DNA of 64,000 nt from Bradyrhizobium sp. CCGB12 (lineage in GTDB: Bacteria; Pseudomonadota; Alphaproteobacteria; Rhizobiales; Xanthobacteraceae). The position numbers were made by a program, and so were the translations under genes. The DNA lies in assembly GCF_024199845.1 (NCBI RefSeq), contig NZ_JANADO010000001.1, positions 5,952,001 through 6,016,000 on the forward strand. Reading direction: 5' to 3'. The notes below the pieces were generated by a model, which searched no databases, had not been told where the DNA came from, and saw only the letters and a list, made by a program, of their open reading frames with translations. Positions within the stretch are counted from its first letter, which is position 1; every line of letters begins with the position of its first letter. This document shows, in pieces, positions 1-11,177 of this stretch.

Positions 1-1142
<1,142 letters not shown>

Positions 1143-1341
1143 TGCCTGCTCCGCCTGTGCGAGGACGAGCTTGGCCAGGTCGAGCGGCGGCTGGGGCGTG
1201 TTTCGTTCGTTACTATGGCGATCCTGCAAGTCGCCAGCTCGGGGCTGGCAACTGTCGCGTTCACGTGACTTATTGCAAACGTGGCCGCGGACGGCGTCTC
1301 ACCCCTGCCACGTGCTGCGGCCCCGCCCATCGGCTGCACCT

Positions 1342-1539
1342 CTATGCCGGCACGCAGGTGTCGGGCACCGGGCACACAACGGCGCATTGTGGCGACTCGA
1401 AATGCCCCTTACATCGGGTGCACTTCTTCGGATTGATCACATACACTTCGTTCTTCAGGCTTATTGCGGCGTTGGGACATTCGTACTCACATGCGCCGCA
1501 GACGGTGCACTGGGACACGATTATCTTGTAAGTCATCAC
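1342..1539 (-). CDS. fdxN: nif-type 2[4Fe-4S] ferredoxin (FdxN-like)
   Basis: Small 65-residue bacterial-type ferredoxin, a cytoplasmic electron carrier. The N-terminal half has [12 protein letters not shown], a standard C-x2-C-x2-C-x3-C-P cluster motif. The C-terminal half has [19 protein letters not shown], where the spacing between the second and third cysteines is enlarged as in rhizobial FdxN and FrxA proteins. Length fits that family, which is linked to electron supply for nitrogenase or for cofactor assembly. The gene is 29 bp downstream of the expected start of a sigma-54 transcript and precedes sufB, so the two may be cotranscribed. The ferredoxin call is firm; the exact family member is less sure. 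Confidence 0.85.
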   Translation of the reverse strand: MMTYKIIVSQCTVCGACEYECPNAAISLKNEVYVINPKKCTRCKGHFESPQCAVVCPVPDTCVPA

Positions 1540-1579
1540 TGCAATTCCGGTAGCAAGAGTGCGGGACGGCTTCTCCGTT

Positions 1580-1594
1580 TCAAGTGTCGTGCCA
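1580..1594 (-). promoter_or_regulatory. candidate sigma-54 (-24/-12) promoter of fdxN-sufB
   Basis: The minus strand reads TGGCACGACACTTGA. The -24 block TGGCACG is a perfect match, but the -12 block has TTGA where TTGC is the consensus. Transcription would begin near 1568, about 29 bases before the ferredoxin start. The imperfect -12 is offset by the well-placed NifA site upstream. Confidence 0.55.
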
Positions 1595-1654
1595 AATTAC
1601 CGAGGCTTGGTTTATCTTGGATATTCTTCGTCGAATGCCGCGGCTTCGACAGTG

Positions 1655-1670
1655 TGTCGCGACCCCGACA
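1655..1670. promoter_or_regulatory. NifA upstream activator sequence
   Basis: TGT-N10-ACA (TGTCGCGACCCCGACA), the palindromic NifA binding site. Its centre is about 94 bp upstream of the start predicted from the -24/-12 element at 1580-1594, the usual distance for NifA activation by looping. Confidence 0.65.
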
Positions 1671-2018
1671 GTCTCTTCACGCACGCTTGATGTCGATGCC
1701 CTACTTTCTCACCTATGCCCATGCGGAACGAACCAGGCAGTCGAAGCACATACTGAAGAGACAGGATGGCGCCTAGGTCTTTGTAATCGTTTGACTTACG
1801 AAGCGGGCGCCTTGATCGCATTGTCGTTCTGATCGATGCCGATTGCAGGCCGCACGCCCTTAAAACGGTCGATCAGGAAACAGTCCAAGCCGGGTAGTTG
1901 ATGAAAGAAGGTCCTTCATCAGAAACAAAAGTAGTGGGGATTGCTGGCGCAGAGAGTGGAAGCGGCGCTATTTCGAAAGGGATCGATACAAAATGCCACT
2001 CAGTAGATTGCTGGTTTC

Positions 2019-2052
2019 AAAAAAAATGGGCCACTCCGAATGGAAGTGGCCC
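2019..2052 (-). terminator. intrinsic terminator of ald
   Basis: GGGCCACT at 2028-2035 pairs perfectly with AGTGGCCC at 2045-2052. Read on the minus strand, the hairpin is followed by eight T residues (complement of 2019-2026). It lies 37-70 bp beyond the ald stop codon. Confidence 0.9.
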
Positions 2053-2088
2053 AAGTCAGGGAGGAAACGCCCCTAAGGGCCTCTGGGA

Positions 2089-3201
2089 TCAGGCCGCAGC
2101 CTGTTCGATCGGTGAGAAGGGCAGACCGAGACTCTCGGCGACAGCCCTATAAGTTAGCCGGCCTCGATGGACGTTCAGGCCCGCGCGAAGGTGCGGGTTT
2201 TCGAGCACAGCCGAAAAGCCCCTATTGGCCAGCGCCAAACCAAATGGCAGCGTGGCATTATTCAACGCCTGGCTTGAGGTGAGCGGGACAGCCCCGGGCA
2301 TATTGGCCACACAGTAGTGAATGACGCCGTCTACCTTGTACGTTGGGTCGGCGTGGGTGGTCGGGCGCGATGTCTCAAAGCATCCGCCCTGATCGATCGC
2401 GACATCGACGATCACCGCGCCGTCGCGCATCGAGCTCAACACGCCGCCGCTGACCAGCTTTGGCGCGCTTGCTCCGGGAACAAGCACCGCACCGATGACC
2501 ACGTCGGCCGCCAGGACCTCGTCCTCCACTGAGTCAATCGTCGAGAATCTGGTTCGAACGCGCCCGCCGAATAGCTCATCAAGCTCGCGCAGTCGAGGGA
2601 TCGATCGGTCAATAATAGTGACCTCGGCACCCAAGCCGACTGCCATGCGCGCCGCATGCGTGCCAACAACGCCGCCGCCAATCACAACGATACGGGCCGG
2701 CTGCACACCGGGCACGCCGCCTATCAACAGCCCGCGCCCACCTGAATACCGCTTTAGCGCACCACCTGCCGCTTCGATCGCAAGTCGGCCCGCGACCTCG
2801 CTCATCGGCGCCAGCAGCGGAAGGCCGCCATGCGCATCGGTCACGGTCTCGTACGCGATCGCGGTGCATCCAGACTTCAGCAGGCCCTCGGCCTGCTCCG
2901 GGTCCGGCGCCAGATGCAGATAAGTGAAGAGGATCTGATTTTCACGCAATTGCGTCCATTCGGAGGGCTGAGGCTCCTTCACCTTCACGATCATCTCGCT
3001 CGATGCAAATACCTCGCACGCGGAGTCCAGAATCGTTGCGCCAGCCTTGCGATAATCGTTGTCGGTCGCGCCAATGCCTGCGCCGGCATCAGTCTCCACC
3101 ACCACACTGTGACCAGCGGCCACATATTCGCGCACGGCGCCAGGAATCAGGCCCACACGATATTCGTGCGCTTTGATCTCCTTGGGAACACCGACCTTCA
3201 T
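2089..3201 (-). CDS. ald: alanine dehydrogenase
   Basis: NAD-dependent alanine dehydrogenase, a cytoplasmic enzyme that interconverts alanine with pyruvate plus ammonium. The 370-residue protein has the family's usual length. It opens with MKVGVPKEIKAHEYRVGLIP, which carries the conserved pyruvate-binding region, and has the dinucleotide-binding segment VVIGGGVVGTHAARMAVGLGA in the middle. The in-frame ATG two codons upstream is less likely: AGGGAG sits about 7 bases before the chosen start but almost touches the upstream one. The gene is single and ends at a strong terminator. Alanine is made by bacteroids, so a role in nodule nitrogen exchange is possible, but nothing in the flanks proves it. 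No Lrp-type regulator is adjacent. Confidence 0.93.
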   Translation of the reverse strand: MKVGVPKEIKAHEYRVGLIPGAVREYVAAGHSVVVETDAGAGIGATDNDYRKAGATILDSACEVFASSEMIVKVKEPQPSEWTQLRENQILFTYLHLAPDPEQAEGLLKSGCTAIAYETVTDAHGGLPLLAPMSEVAGRLAIEAAGGALKRYSGGRGLLIGGVPGVQPARIVVIGGGVVGTHAARMAVGLGAEVTIIDRSIPRLRELDELFGGRVRTRFSTIDSVEDEVLAADVVIGAVLVPGASAPKLVSGGVLSSMRDGAVIVDVAIDQGGCFETSRPTTHADPTYKVDGVIHYCVANMPGAVPLTSSQALNNATLPFGLALANRGFSAVLENPHLRAGLNVHRGRLTYRAVAESLGLPFSPIEQAAA

Positions 3202-4117
3202 TTGCATTCTCCCTGCTTGGAGAAACCTTTCTAATTGGAAGAGCTCCGCGATAGTTCGAAGCGCGAACGTAAATCGCGCCGAAATTCAGCGATTTTTGGC
3301 CTGATTGCGCAGGATTCCAAACACGCGCTGAGCATGCCTTAGAGAGCATCGCATAAGTACGATTTGGCGCGCGGGATCAGCCCCGGGACATCTAAGCGAA
3401 TAGAGTGTCAACGACAGCGATGACGCAAGCGGCCACATTGGAAGCGGGAGCACCATAGCGACTCGTCGGAAGCTTGATCTCCGAAGTCATTTGCGTTCTA
3501 CCACGCTCCGGAATCCCCCGAACCCGGGTGGCCGCCCTTGGGGAGGTCCTTGCCCTTTTTGATCTGATATAGATCCGATTAGCGCCTCAGATCATGAACG
3601 GAATCCAGCAAAGATTTGACGGAATGCTGCCGAGCGCGGAAGTTGTTCGGGTTCCTAGTGAGACCATGGGATTCGTACGACCTCGCCGTGTAAAGGATAC
3701 TTCGTTTGAGGCCAGTCAAACTTTCGGAGTACGGTTGATTTGTGATGCGCAGAGTCCGCTCGCCTGTCAGCCTTCAAGATGTCCGCTCTAACAGTGCAAT
3801 GATCTGCAGCGCCTGTCGTTCGGCTACCTGACGGCCATACGCTTGCCTTCGCATATTCAGCAAGCTTTCGCCTAAAAGTGACAATCGCTTTGTCTCCTCC
3901 CGAACTCGATGCTAGATAGGTCGCACGGGGCAAAATCGGCCAGATCTCGCATGTTGTGAGATGCCGCAGCGTACTATCTTGAATCGCGCGATAGACAATT
4001 GAGTCCATACGGTCGCCAACAGTTCAACTGGCCGGCGCCAATGCGGATGGGCGAGATTGAAATCTGTCTCGCACAATTGGACTGCATCCTCCCGAGCACG
4101 GTCGCGCCGGCAGCTGA
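3202..4117. other. about 0.9 kb without a supportable gene
   Basis: Open frames of 80-117 codons exist on the minus strand here, but none resembles a known family or has a convincing ribosome site. hypX or hoxA, which follow hypE in some hydrogenase clusters, are not present. Confidence 0.6.
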
Positions 4118-5158
4118 TCAGCAAATCCTGGGTAACTGTTCGCCCGACAGCCAATCCGCAATTCGTCCGCCGCCAACGCTGGTCGCAATCTGAACGAACT
4201 GATGATCGTCAGCTATGGCCTCCCCAATATCAGCCGCATCACACCCGAGTCGGTGGGCCTTCATGGCTGCAAGCACGGCATCGGCCATATCAGGCGCCAC
4301 AATTGCAACGAGCTTCCCCTCGTTGGCGATGTGGAGCGGATCAAGCCCGAGGAGTTCGCAGGCGGCCGCAACCTGCGGCTTCACCGGAATGGCTTTCTCC
4401 TGTAGGCGGAACCCAAGGCCCGACTGATGCGCAATCTCGTTGAGCGTGGCGGCAAGTCCTCCGCGCGTGGGATCGCGCATCACTCGAATACCGCCGCCGC
4501 CGGCCCCGACCATTACGGCCACGAGATCATGGAGCGCTGCGGAATCCGAGATGATCTGGGTCTGAAATGCGAGGTTCTGACGTTTTGACATGATCGCCAC
4601 GCCATGGTCGCCGAGGCTGCCGGAGACCAGCACACGATCGCCGGCCCTTGCCTTGTCGGCCGAGAGATCAAGCCCATCAGCCAAAAAACCGATCCCGGTC
4701 GTCGAAATGAAAAGGCCATCCGCTTTGCCGCGTTCGACCACCTTGGTATCACCCGTGATGATGTAAACGCCGGCCTCCCGCGCCGCCTCCCCCATCGAAT
4801 CCGCGATCGACTTCAGATCGAAGAGGCGGAAGCCCTCCTCAATGATAAAGCTTGCCGATAGATATTGCGGACGTGCGCCGGCCATCGCGACATCATTGAT
4901 TGTGCCGTGCACCGCGAGCGAGCCGATATTGCCACCAGGAAAGAATAGCGGCGAGACCACATATGCATCGGTTGTCATCACCATCCTGCCTGCGCCGACA
5001 TCGAAGGCGGACTGATCATTGCGGCAGGCGAGCCATTCATTGCCGAACGCCTTATGAAACAGACCGGAGATCAGCTGCGCCATGTCGCGTCCCCCGGCAC
5101 CGTGGGACAGGTCGACGCACCCGTTCTCGAGATCGAGCGTGAGTTTATTAGCTCTCAT
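4118..5158 (-). CDS. hypE: hydrogenase maturation protein HypE (thiocarbamate-forming dehydratase)
   Basis: HypE receives a carbamoyl group from HypF on its C-terminal cysteine and dehydrates it to a thiocyanate, the source of the CN ligands of the NiFe centre. The 346-residue protein ends in LPRIC, the expected terminal cysteine. The N-terminal part has the AIR-synthase-like ATP-binding features DLSHGAGGRDM and TTDAYVVSPLFFPGG, and later MRDPTRGGLAATLNEIA. The ATG at 5158 overlaps the hypD stop by 4 bases, which fixes the start. It is the last recognisable gene of the hup-hyp operon. Confidence 0.95.
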   Translation of the reverse strand: MRANKLTLDLENGCVDLSHGAGGRDMAQLISGLFHKAFGNEWLACRNDQSAFDVGAGRMVMTTDAYVVSPLFFPGGNIGSLAVHGTINDVAMAGARPQYLSASFIIEEGFRLFDLKSIADSMGEAAREAGVYIITGDTKVVERGKADGLFISTTGIGFLADGLDLSADKARAGDRVLVSGSLGDHGVAIMSKRQNLAFQTQIISDSAALHDLVAVMVGAGGGGIRVMRDPTRGGLAATLNEIAHQSGLGFRLQEKAIPVKPQVAAACELLGLDPLHIANEGKLVAIVAPDMADAVLAAMKAHRLGCDAADIGEAIADDHQFVQIATSVGGGRIADWLSGEQLPRIC

Positions 5159-6297
5159 GACGCTCGCATGACCTGATATTCGCGATGCCGACCATACCTC
5201 CAATATGCGGCACAAGCGCCTTCCGACGACACCATGCAGGATCCTATAGGGGTTCTCGGCGTGCAGACGTTTCCGAAAAGCTTGCAGTCGACAGGCCTCT
5301 TCGCGCCGCGCAAAATGGCCCCGCAATCGCAAGCCGGATTGTCGGCGACGCGCAGCTCTTGAATAGCGAAACGGGCCTCAGCATCAAATTGGGCATAGGC
5401 CTTCTTCAACTTGAGTCCGCTATTGGGGACGAATCCGAGCCCGCGCCATTCAAATCGGTCACGCAGATCGAAAATGTCCGACACCTCTTCCTTGGCGCGG
5501 GGATTGCCGGTACGGCTCACCGCGCGACTGTATTGGTTCTCGACCTCATACCGGCCATCGTTCACCTGCACCACCAGCATCAAGATCGCCTGCATCAGAT
5601 CGAGCGGTTCGAATCCCGCGATCACGATCGGCTTGCCGAACTCTTCTGCCAGACACTCGTAAGGCTGCGTACCTATGATCGTGCTGACATGCGCGGGCCC
5701 GACAAAGCCGCCGATTTCGGGCCGGCCGACATTGCGCATTGCAGGACTGTCGAGAATGCTGTGCATCGCCGGGGGAGTCAGTACGTGGTTGCAGAACACG
5801 CTGAGACACCTCAGCCGCTTTTTTTCCGCTATTCGGATCATCATCGCCGTCGCAGGCGTGGTAGTCTCGAATCCAATGGCAAAGAAGATGATCTCGCGAT
5901 TAGGCGCCTGTTCCGCGATCCGAATTGCATCAAGCGTCGAGTAGACCATCCGGATGTCAGCGCCGAGGGCCTTGGCCCACAACAAGGATTGTCCTTGTGA
6001 TCCGGGCACGCGCATCAAATCACCGTAAATACACAGAGTAACTTCCGGTCGGTTGGCGAGCCTGATCGCCATGTCGATTCGGCTGGGGGGGAGAACGCAA
6101 ACTGGACAACCTGGTCCGTGGATCATACGGACATTCGCTGGCAGTAGATCCTCCAGTCCATAGCGAAAGATCGCATGCGTGTGTCCGCCGCAAAACTCCA
6201 TAAAGCGGTATACTTTCCGAGAATCGGCCTGGGCAGCGATTGCACGCGCGAGCCCCTGGGCGATGGTCCTGTCACGAAATTCCTCAGCATATTTCAT
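5155..6297 (-). CDS. hypD: hydrogenase maturation protein HypD
   Basis: HypD is the Fe-S protein that, with HypC, holds the iron atom while its CN and CO ligands are assembled. The 380-residue protein has the signature motifs FMEFCGGHTHAIFRYG and HGPGCPVCVLP with their essential cysteines, plus C-terminal cysteines (CDCGAIL, CKLFGNVCTP) that bind the 4Fe-4S cluster. The start at 6297 overlaps the hypC stop (ATGA), and the end overlaps hypE, indicating translational coupling. Length is normal. Confidence 0.96.
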   Translation of the reverse strand: MKYAEEFRDRTIAQGLARAIAAQADSRKVYRFMEFCGGHTHAIFRYGLEDLLPANVRMIHGPGCPVCVLPPSRIDMAIRLANRPEVTLCIYGDLMRVPGSQGQSLLWAKALGADIRMVYSTLDAIRIAEQAPNREIIFFAIGFETTTPATAMMIRIAEKKRLRCLSVFCNHVLTPPAMHSILDSPAMRNVGRPEIGGFVGPAHVSTIIGTQPYECLAEEFGKPIVIAGFEPLDLMQAILMLVVQVNDGRYEVENQYSRAVSRTGNPRAKEEVSDIFDLRDRFEWRGLGFVPNSGLKLKKAYAQFDAEARFAIQELRVADNPACDCGAILRGAKRPVDCKLFGNVCTPRTPIGSCMVSSEGACAAYWRYGRHREYQVMRAS

Positions 6298-6530
6298 AGG
6301 TTGGTCTCCAGCCCTGCTCTGCCTAGCTCCTGCAGGAGCTTCAGCGTGCGCTCGGCCTCGACCGGGTCGATTTTGGCCAGAGCGTAGCCGACGTGGACAA
6401 GGACGTAGTCCCCCGGAGCGAGATCCTGCACGAGCGCGATCGATATCTTGATTCTGACGCCGTCGATACAAACGACGGCCATGTCATTGGAAAGAACTTC
6501 TGCGATCTCAGCCGGTACTGAGAGACACAT
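6294..6530 (-). CDS. hypC: hydrogenase maturation chaperone HypC
   Basis: Small 78-residue chaperone starting MCLSVPAEI, with the essential Cys2 that binds iron and interacts with HypD and the large-subunit precursor. The motif VLVHVGYALAKIDPVEA is typical of the HypC/HupF family. It follows hypF by 1 bp and overlaps hypD. A second member of the family, hupF, is encoded at 13.3 kb in the same operon. Confidence 0.95.
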   Translation of the reverse strand: MCLSVPAEIAEVLSNDMAVVCIDGVRIKISIALVQDLAPGDYVLVHVGYALAKIDPVEAERTLKLLQELGRAGLETNL

Positions 6531-6531
6531 A

Positions 6532-8793
6532 TCAGGCTGTCCCTTCCTGGCCTAACGACCCATCGGCAATCTGCAGACCGGCGACCCAGGCTTGTCCGAG
6601 GCTTAAACCGCCGTCATTAGGCGGCACCTCGCGAGGTAGCAGTGGAGCAAGTCCCGCGCCGATGCAACCGCGCTGGATTTCATACGCCAGCACCGCATTC
6701 TGGAAACAACCGCCGCTCAGAACGACATCCGAGACACCGGTTGCGCGCGCAGCGCGCGTGACCCAATCAACGCAGCCCGCAGCAACCGTGCCATGAACCA
6801 GGCCCGCTCCCTCGTTGACGTCAACCTTGCCTGCAATCAGGTCCACAAATAGCGGCCTAAACGATAGCACGCCGTGATCAATCAACCAGCCGTCTTCGAG
6901 TACGGCAGTCCGCCGCACACAGGCCTCGAGCTTCATCGCGGCTTCACCCTCATAGGTCTGTAAAGTCGCAATCCCAAGTAGCGCAGCCGCTGCGTCGAAC
7001 AGCCGGCCTGCGCTGGTCGTCGTGGCCCCACCCGCCTGTTCGAGCAGTGACGGCAAACTTTCCGCCAGTGGCTGGGCTGCAAAGCGAGCTCGGATGTCGT
7101 TTCCCCGCCCCAGCAAGTGCAGTATTGCGCCCGCCATGCGCCACGGCTCGCGAGTGGCCCGATCTCGACCAGGCATTTTCAACGGCGCAAGATGTCCGAT
7201 GCGTTGAAAGCTGGTTCCTTCGCATAACAGGAGCTCGCCGCCCCAATTGCCGCCATCGGAGCCATAGCCATGGCCATCGAGCACCAGAGCGAGAGTGGGT
7301 CGCTGAAGACCATGCTCTGCGATGACGGCGGCAGCATGCGCGTGGTGATGCTGGACAGCGGTCCGCGCGCGGCCGGTTGCTTCGGCAAAGCGGGTAGATG
7401 CCATGTCGGGATGCAAATCATGGGCAACGACGACCGGCTGAACGTCGAGGGTTGACGTGAGGTGCCGGATAGTCTCTTCAAAGAACCGGATGCCTTCAGC
7501 CGTATCGAGGTCGCCGATGTGTTGCGAGACGAAAGCTTCATTTCCCCGCGTGAGTGTGACGGTCGATTTCAGCGCACCGCCGACGGCGAGCACGGGCGGC
7601 ACAGATCGCGCGAGCTGCACTGGTTCTGGAACGTAGCCGCGTGCGCGGCGAGTGAATTGACGCCGTCCTGCAACCACCGCGACGACGGAATCATCAGTCC
7701 GGGTCAAGATATTACGATCATGGGTCACAATAAGATCGGCGATGCCAACCAGCCGCCGCAGAGCGTCCGAGTTGTCGATCGGGAGTGGTTCACCGCCAAG
7801 ATTCGCGCTTGTGCAGACGATGACCGAGCCTTTGTCCCCAAGCCGTGCACCTGGCGAACAAAGCACATGAAAGATGAGGTGATGCAGTGGCGATCCGGGC
7901 AGCATGACGCCGACCCGCGACAAGCCAGGGGCTAATGCGGGGGCTAGCTTATTGCGCGACCGCAGGAGAACGATCGGACGGGCTACAGATTCGAGGAGCG
8001 CGTCCTCATAGGCATCCGTCTCCGCAATGTCGCTAACCTGCTCCAGCGAGCCAACCATGACCGCGAACGGCTTCTGGTCCCGTTGCTTTTTCCTACGCAA
8101 ACGATGCACAGCATCGTGGTTGCGAGCGTCACAAAGCAGCTGATATCCTCCAAGTCCCTTTATCGCGACGATTTGACCGTCTGCGATCGCAGCGCCGATA
8201 GTATTGATCCCATGACTGAGCCGAGGGCCGCACGTCGGGCACGCGATCGATTCCGCCTGAAATCTGCGGCTCGCCGGATCCGCATATTCTGCCGCGCACT
8301 CGAGACACATCGCAAAGGCTTTCATCGCGGTGTTGCAACGATCATACGGAAGCTGTTCGGCGATTGTGTAGCGCGGCCCGCAATGGGAACAGTTGATGAA
8401 GGCATAGAGGTAATGGCGGCTGTCGGGGTCGAACAACTCGCCGAGACATTCCTGGCAGGTTGCGGCATCGGCAGCGATCCGGGTCGACAGCTTGCCTCGC
8501 GCGCTGGCGCGGATCGAAAAGTCTTGGGTCGCAAGCGCATCTATCGTTTGAACAGAGATGTGGTCGATGCGTGCCAACGGAGGCCTTTCGAGCGGCAAAG
8601 CGGCCATAAATTCGGACGTACGTTTGCCCTCGACCTCAATGATGACACCGCTTGCATCGTTGGCGACGAACCCGCCCAGGCCATAGCGGTTAGCAAGACC
8701 ATAGACATAGGGCCGAAAGCCGACCCCCTGCACAGTTCCGCTGACGCGCAGACGCAGTCGTGTTGCCGCGCAGGTGATGGCGCCCACCCTCAT
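6532..8793 (-). CDS. hypF: carbamoyltransferase HypF
   Basis: HypF uses carbamoyl phosphate and ATP to make the carbamoyl group transferred to HypE. The 753 residues contain all expected domains in order: an acylphosphatase domain ([18 protein letters not shown]), two zinc-finger-like blocks ([32 protein letters not shown], residues about 105-200), a YrdC-like domain ([12 protein letters not shown]), and a C-terminal Kae1-like domain with HHHAHAAAV. The start overlaps the end of hypB by 4 bases. Some bacteria have a truncated HypF lacking the acylphosphatase; this one is full length. Confidence 0.96.
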   Translation of the reverse strand: MRVGAITCAATRLRLRVSGTVQGVGFRPYVYGLANRYGLGGFVANDASGVIIEVEGKRTSEFMAALPLERPPLARIDHISVQTIDALATQDFSIRASARGKLSTRIAADAATCQECLGELFDPDSRHYLYAFINCSHCGPRYTIAEQLPYDRCNTAMKAFAMCLECAAEYADPASRRFQAESIACPTCGPRLSHGINTIGAAIADGQIVAIKGLGGYQLLCDARNHDAVHRLRRKKQRDQKPFAVMVGSLEQVSDIAETDAYEDALLESVARPIVLLRSRNKLAPALAPGLSRVGVMLPGSPLHHLIFHVLCSPGARLGDKGSVIVCTSANLGGEPLPIDNSDALRRLVGIADLIVTHDRNILTRTDDSVVAVVAGRRQFTRRARGYVPEPVQLARSVPPVLAVGGALKSTVTLTRGNEAFVSQHIGDLDTAEGIRFFEETIRHLTSTLDVQPVVVAHDLHPDMASTRFAEATGRARTAVQHHHAHAAAVIAEHGLQRPTLALVLDGHGYGSDGGNWGGELLLCEGTSFQRIGHLAPLKMPGRDRATREPWRMAGAILHLLGRGNDIRARFAAQPLAESLPSLLEQAGGATTTSAGRLFDAAAALLGIATLQTYEGEAAMKLEACVRRTAVLEDGWLIDHGVLSFRPLFVDLIAGKVDVNEGAGLVHGTVAAGCVDWVTRAARATGVSDVVLSGGCFQNAVLAYEIQRGCIGAGLAPLLPREVPPNDGGLSLGQAWVAGLQIADGSLGQEGTA

Positions 8794-9746
8794 CCCCTTG
8801 TGTCCTCGACGACATGTCTTCGATGCGCAGTCTGTTTCTGCAGCCAGGCGTAGAGCGCGCCAAAGCCCTCGCCGGTTCGCGCCGAAACTGGCAGCACTTC
8901 AATGTTGGGGCTGACCCGTGCCGTAAACTCAATGGTGCGGTTCAAATCGAAGTCCACCATCGGTGCTAGATCAATCTTGTTGATCAGCATGAGAGAAGAT
9001 GTGGCAAATATGTCGGGATATTTGAGCGGCTTGTCCTCACCCTCGGTGGTCGAGAACACCACGATCTTGCAAACCTCTCCAAGATCGAAAGCCGCGGGAC
9101 AAACCAGATTTCCGACATTCTCTATGAAGAGAACACCGCCCTTGAGTTCCGGTAAGAGACGATAAGCTTGACCGACCATCGCAGCATCCAAATGGCAGCC
9201 CTTGCCGGTATTGATTTGAATTGCGGGCACGCCGGTTGCGCGAATGCGTTCAGCATCGTTCGATGTCTGCTGGTCACCCCCAATGACCCCGACCGGTATC
9301 CTCCGTTTCAGCTCGGAGACGGCCCGTACGAGAAGCGAGGTTTTTCCCGCGCCGGGACTGGAAAGAACATTGTATACGACCAAATCATCGGCAAGGAAGC
9401 GCGCGCGGTTTTCGGCCGCTATCCGATTATTCTTGCTGAGGATATCACGGCTGACCTGAATAATTCGCTCGCTGCTCATGCCCACAACCCTCAAGCCGGC
9501 TGGGTCGATGCCGCAATCCACGAGCGCTTGTTCGCGATGAGCCTGCCGATCGCCATCATCATGATGATCATGGCCGTCATCAGTGGAGCGCGCACAGCGC
9601 ACATCTTGCCCGCTGCACCCATGGTCATGGTGGTAACCATGATGATCATGCCCATGATCAAGGCGCTGGCCGTTGGTTTGCGCATTTTGCACGTCGGCGT
9701 GTTTAGTGGGGGGAATTCCGTCGACGCAGCCGCATACGGTACACAT
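8790..9746 (-). CDS. hypB: nickel-inserting GTPase HypB with histidine-rich region
   Basis: HypB is the GTPase that delivers nickel to the hydrogenase large subunit. The 318-residue protein starts with MCTVCGC, the N-terminal high-affinity metal motif. Residues about 27-65 form a histidine-rich stretch ([14 protein letters not shown] and later [14 protein letters not shown]), as in nickel-storing HypB of Bradyrhizobium. The GTPase P-loop is [11 protein letters not shown], followed by [12 protein letters not shown], and NKIDL supplies guanine specificity. The ATG at 9746 shares its A with the hypA stop, so the TTG one codon earlier is unlikely. Confidence 0.96.
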   Translation of the reverse strand: MCTVCGCVDGIPPTKHADVQNAQTNGQRLDHGHDHHGYHHDHGCSGQDVRCARSTDDGHDHHDDGDRQAHREQALVDCGIDPAGLRVVGMSSERIIQVSRDILSKNNRIAAENRARFLADDLVVYNVLSSPGAGKTSLLVRAVSELKRRIPVGVIGGDQQTSNDAERIRATGVPAIQINTGKGCHLDAAMVGQAYRLLPELKGGVLFIENVGNLVCPAAFDLGEVCKIVVFSTTEGEDKPLKYPDIFATSSLMLINKIDLAPMVDFDLNRTIEFTARVSPNIEVLPVSARTGEGFGALYAWLQKQTAHRRHVVEDTRG

Positions 9747-10087
9747 CAATCGATCTCCAGCTCTTTCAGGCGCATCTCTACGCCTGCCGTCACCTGCAGC
9801 TTATAGCTGCCACAGCAGGGACACGGCGCATACCGCTGCGAAATCTCGACTCTCCTCGAACAGGCGATGCACCAGGCGGCGCCAGCTAATTCGACGATTT
9901 CGAGAAGTGCGCCATCGGCCATCGTGCGGGCGGCAACAACCGGAAAGCAAAATTTTATCGCTTCGGCATCGACATGGCTCAACGCTCCGATCTCCAAACA
10001 CACGGTCCTCACCTTCGAGAACGATCGTCGACGCGCCTCTTCCTCGACGATTTCCATGATGCTTTCACAAAGCGCCAATTCATGCAT
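9746..10087 (-). CDS. hypA: nickel metallochaperone HypA
   Basis: HypA works with HypB in nickel insertion. The 113-residue protein begins [10 protein letters not shown], with His2 as the known nickel ligand, and has a zinc site made of CIAC and CPCC around residues 74-95. The start was chosen for this conserved N terminus; an upstream in-frame start would add 18 unrelated residues. It overlaps the end of hupK by 8 bases. Confidence 0.95.
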   Translation of the reverse strand: MHELALCESIMEIVEEEARRRSFSKVRTVCLEIGALSHVDAEAIKFCFPVVAARTMADGALLEIVELAGAAWCIACSRRVEISQRYAPCPCCGSYKLQVTAGVEMRLKELEID

Positions 10088-11177
10088 GTCTGGCGTCAAC
10101 AATATTATGCGTGAAGGCGACGCAGGGATCGAACGATGCAATCATGGCACGAACCGCATCCTGTTGATGTTGCTTCGCGCTGAGCACCGCGCCTTGTAGG
10201 TTCCTGGCAAGAGGCCCTCGCGCGTGAAAGTTCCACTCGGTCGGCGCAAGAAATTCGAATCGCGCTATCTGCCCATGCCGATCAAGCTCAACGGCGTGAT
10301 AGAGACGTCCCCTGGCACATTCGACCGCAGCGGCACCACAGCCCCGCCGTAGGCTGTAACTTTTGACGACCCCTTCCTCGGCTGTCTCGGCATGCGCACC
10401 AGCCTTGAGCCAAGAAAACAGTTGTACGATTTCAGCAATCCTCGCCTTCAATCGCTCAGCCGGCCCTGACCGGCCAAGCGAGAGCCGATCACGCAGCATT
10501 TGGCGCGCCCAGGGACCAGTCTCAGGAATACCGCCTGGCAAGTCGAGGCAATGGTCAAATCTCGCATCTCTGCCGAGCAGCCGGTCGATGATTTTGCAGT
10601 CGTCAACTGCGGAGAGAAACGCCTGCTGCGTCCACTTTGGCTCCAATGCGGACGCCTCGAGCGCTGCGATCCGAAGCGCGAGTGCGCTACCCGGCATCAG
10701 TGTGCCGTCGTCGTTGGATATCCTGAGTTCAGCCAGCGCGGCCGCAACCCTCTCTGTTACTTCCCGTCGGTCGGACCCACAGTGATACCCTACTCGGCCG
10801 ACCAACACCGAGATGTCCTTTATAAGAGCGGGCATAGCCGCGGAACCGTTGGTGTCCAGGGCGAGATGCCGGATAAACAGACCTCGTAACAATTCCGTCA
10901 GCCGCTCCGCAACGACCTGCGTGATACGATGCGCCTTCGTCACAAAGCGGGTTTCCTCGCCGCGCGCCGCCTCGATCGCAGAAGTGAATGCCACCTGGTG
11001 CGCTACCGCACACAACGAGAAGAATCGCGGCAGCGCGTGGAGCAGTGAAACGGCCGGTTTGCCGGCAAACAGCCGCCCCACCGGCGGCTGGACCCGCGGC
11101 AAGATCTCGACCGCGGCTACTGTGTCGCCCACAAGGGAGACGGTGATGTCGAGCCGACTGCCGACCGTAGGTCTCAT
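10080..11177 (-). CDS. hupK: hydrogenase assembly protein HupK
   Basis: HupK is a large-subunit-like scaffold found in rhizobial uptake-hydrogenase operons and thought to act in active-site assembly. The 365-residue protein ends with SFDPCVAFTHNI, a partial copy of the large subunit's C-terminal DPCxxCxxH motif with the second cysteine missing, as expected. It lies between hupJ and hypA with overlaps of 4 and 8 bases. The identity rests on that motif and gene order. Confidence 0.9.
   Translation of the reverse strand: MRPTVGSRLDITVSLVGDTVAAVEILPRVQPPVGRLFAGKPAVSLLHALPRFFSLCAVAHQVAFTSAIEAARGEETRFVTKAHRITQVVAERLTELLRGLFIRHLALDTNGSAAMPALIKDISVLVGRVGYHCGSDRREVTERVAAALAELRISNDDGTLMPGSALALRIAALEASALEPKWTQQAFLSAVDDCKIIDRLLGRDARFDHCLDLPGGIPETGPWARQMLRDRLSLGRSGPAERLKARIAEIVQLFSWLKAGAHAETAEEGVVKSYSLRRGCGAAAVECARGRLYHAVELDRHGQIARFEFLAPTEWNFHARGPLARNLQGAVLSAKQHQQDAVRAMIASFDPCVAFTHNIVDARHA

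Noticed and set aside
3655..4154. Minus-strand reading frames of 117 and 80 codons after hypE
   Set aside because: No similarity to HypX, HoxA or any other family, no good ribosome site, and composition like non-coding DNA.
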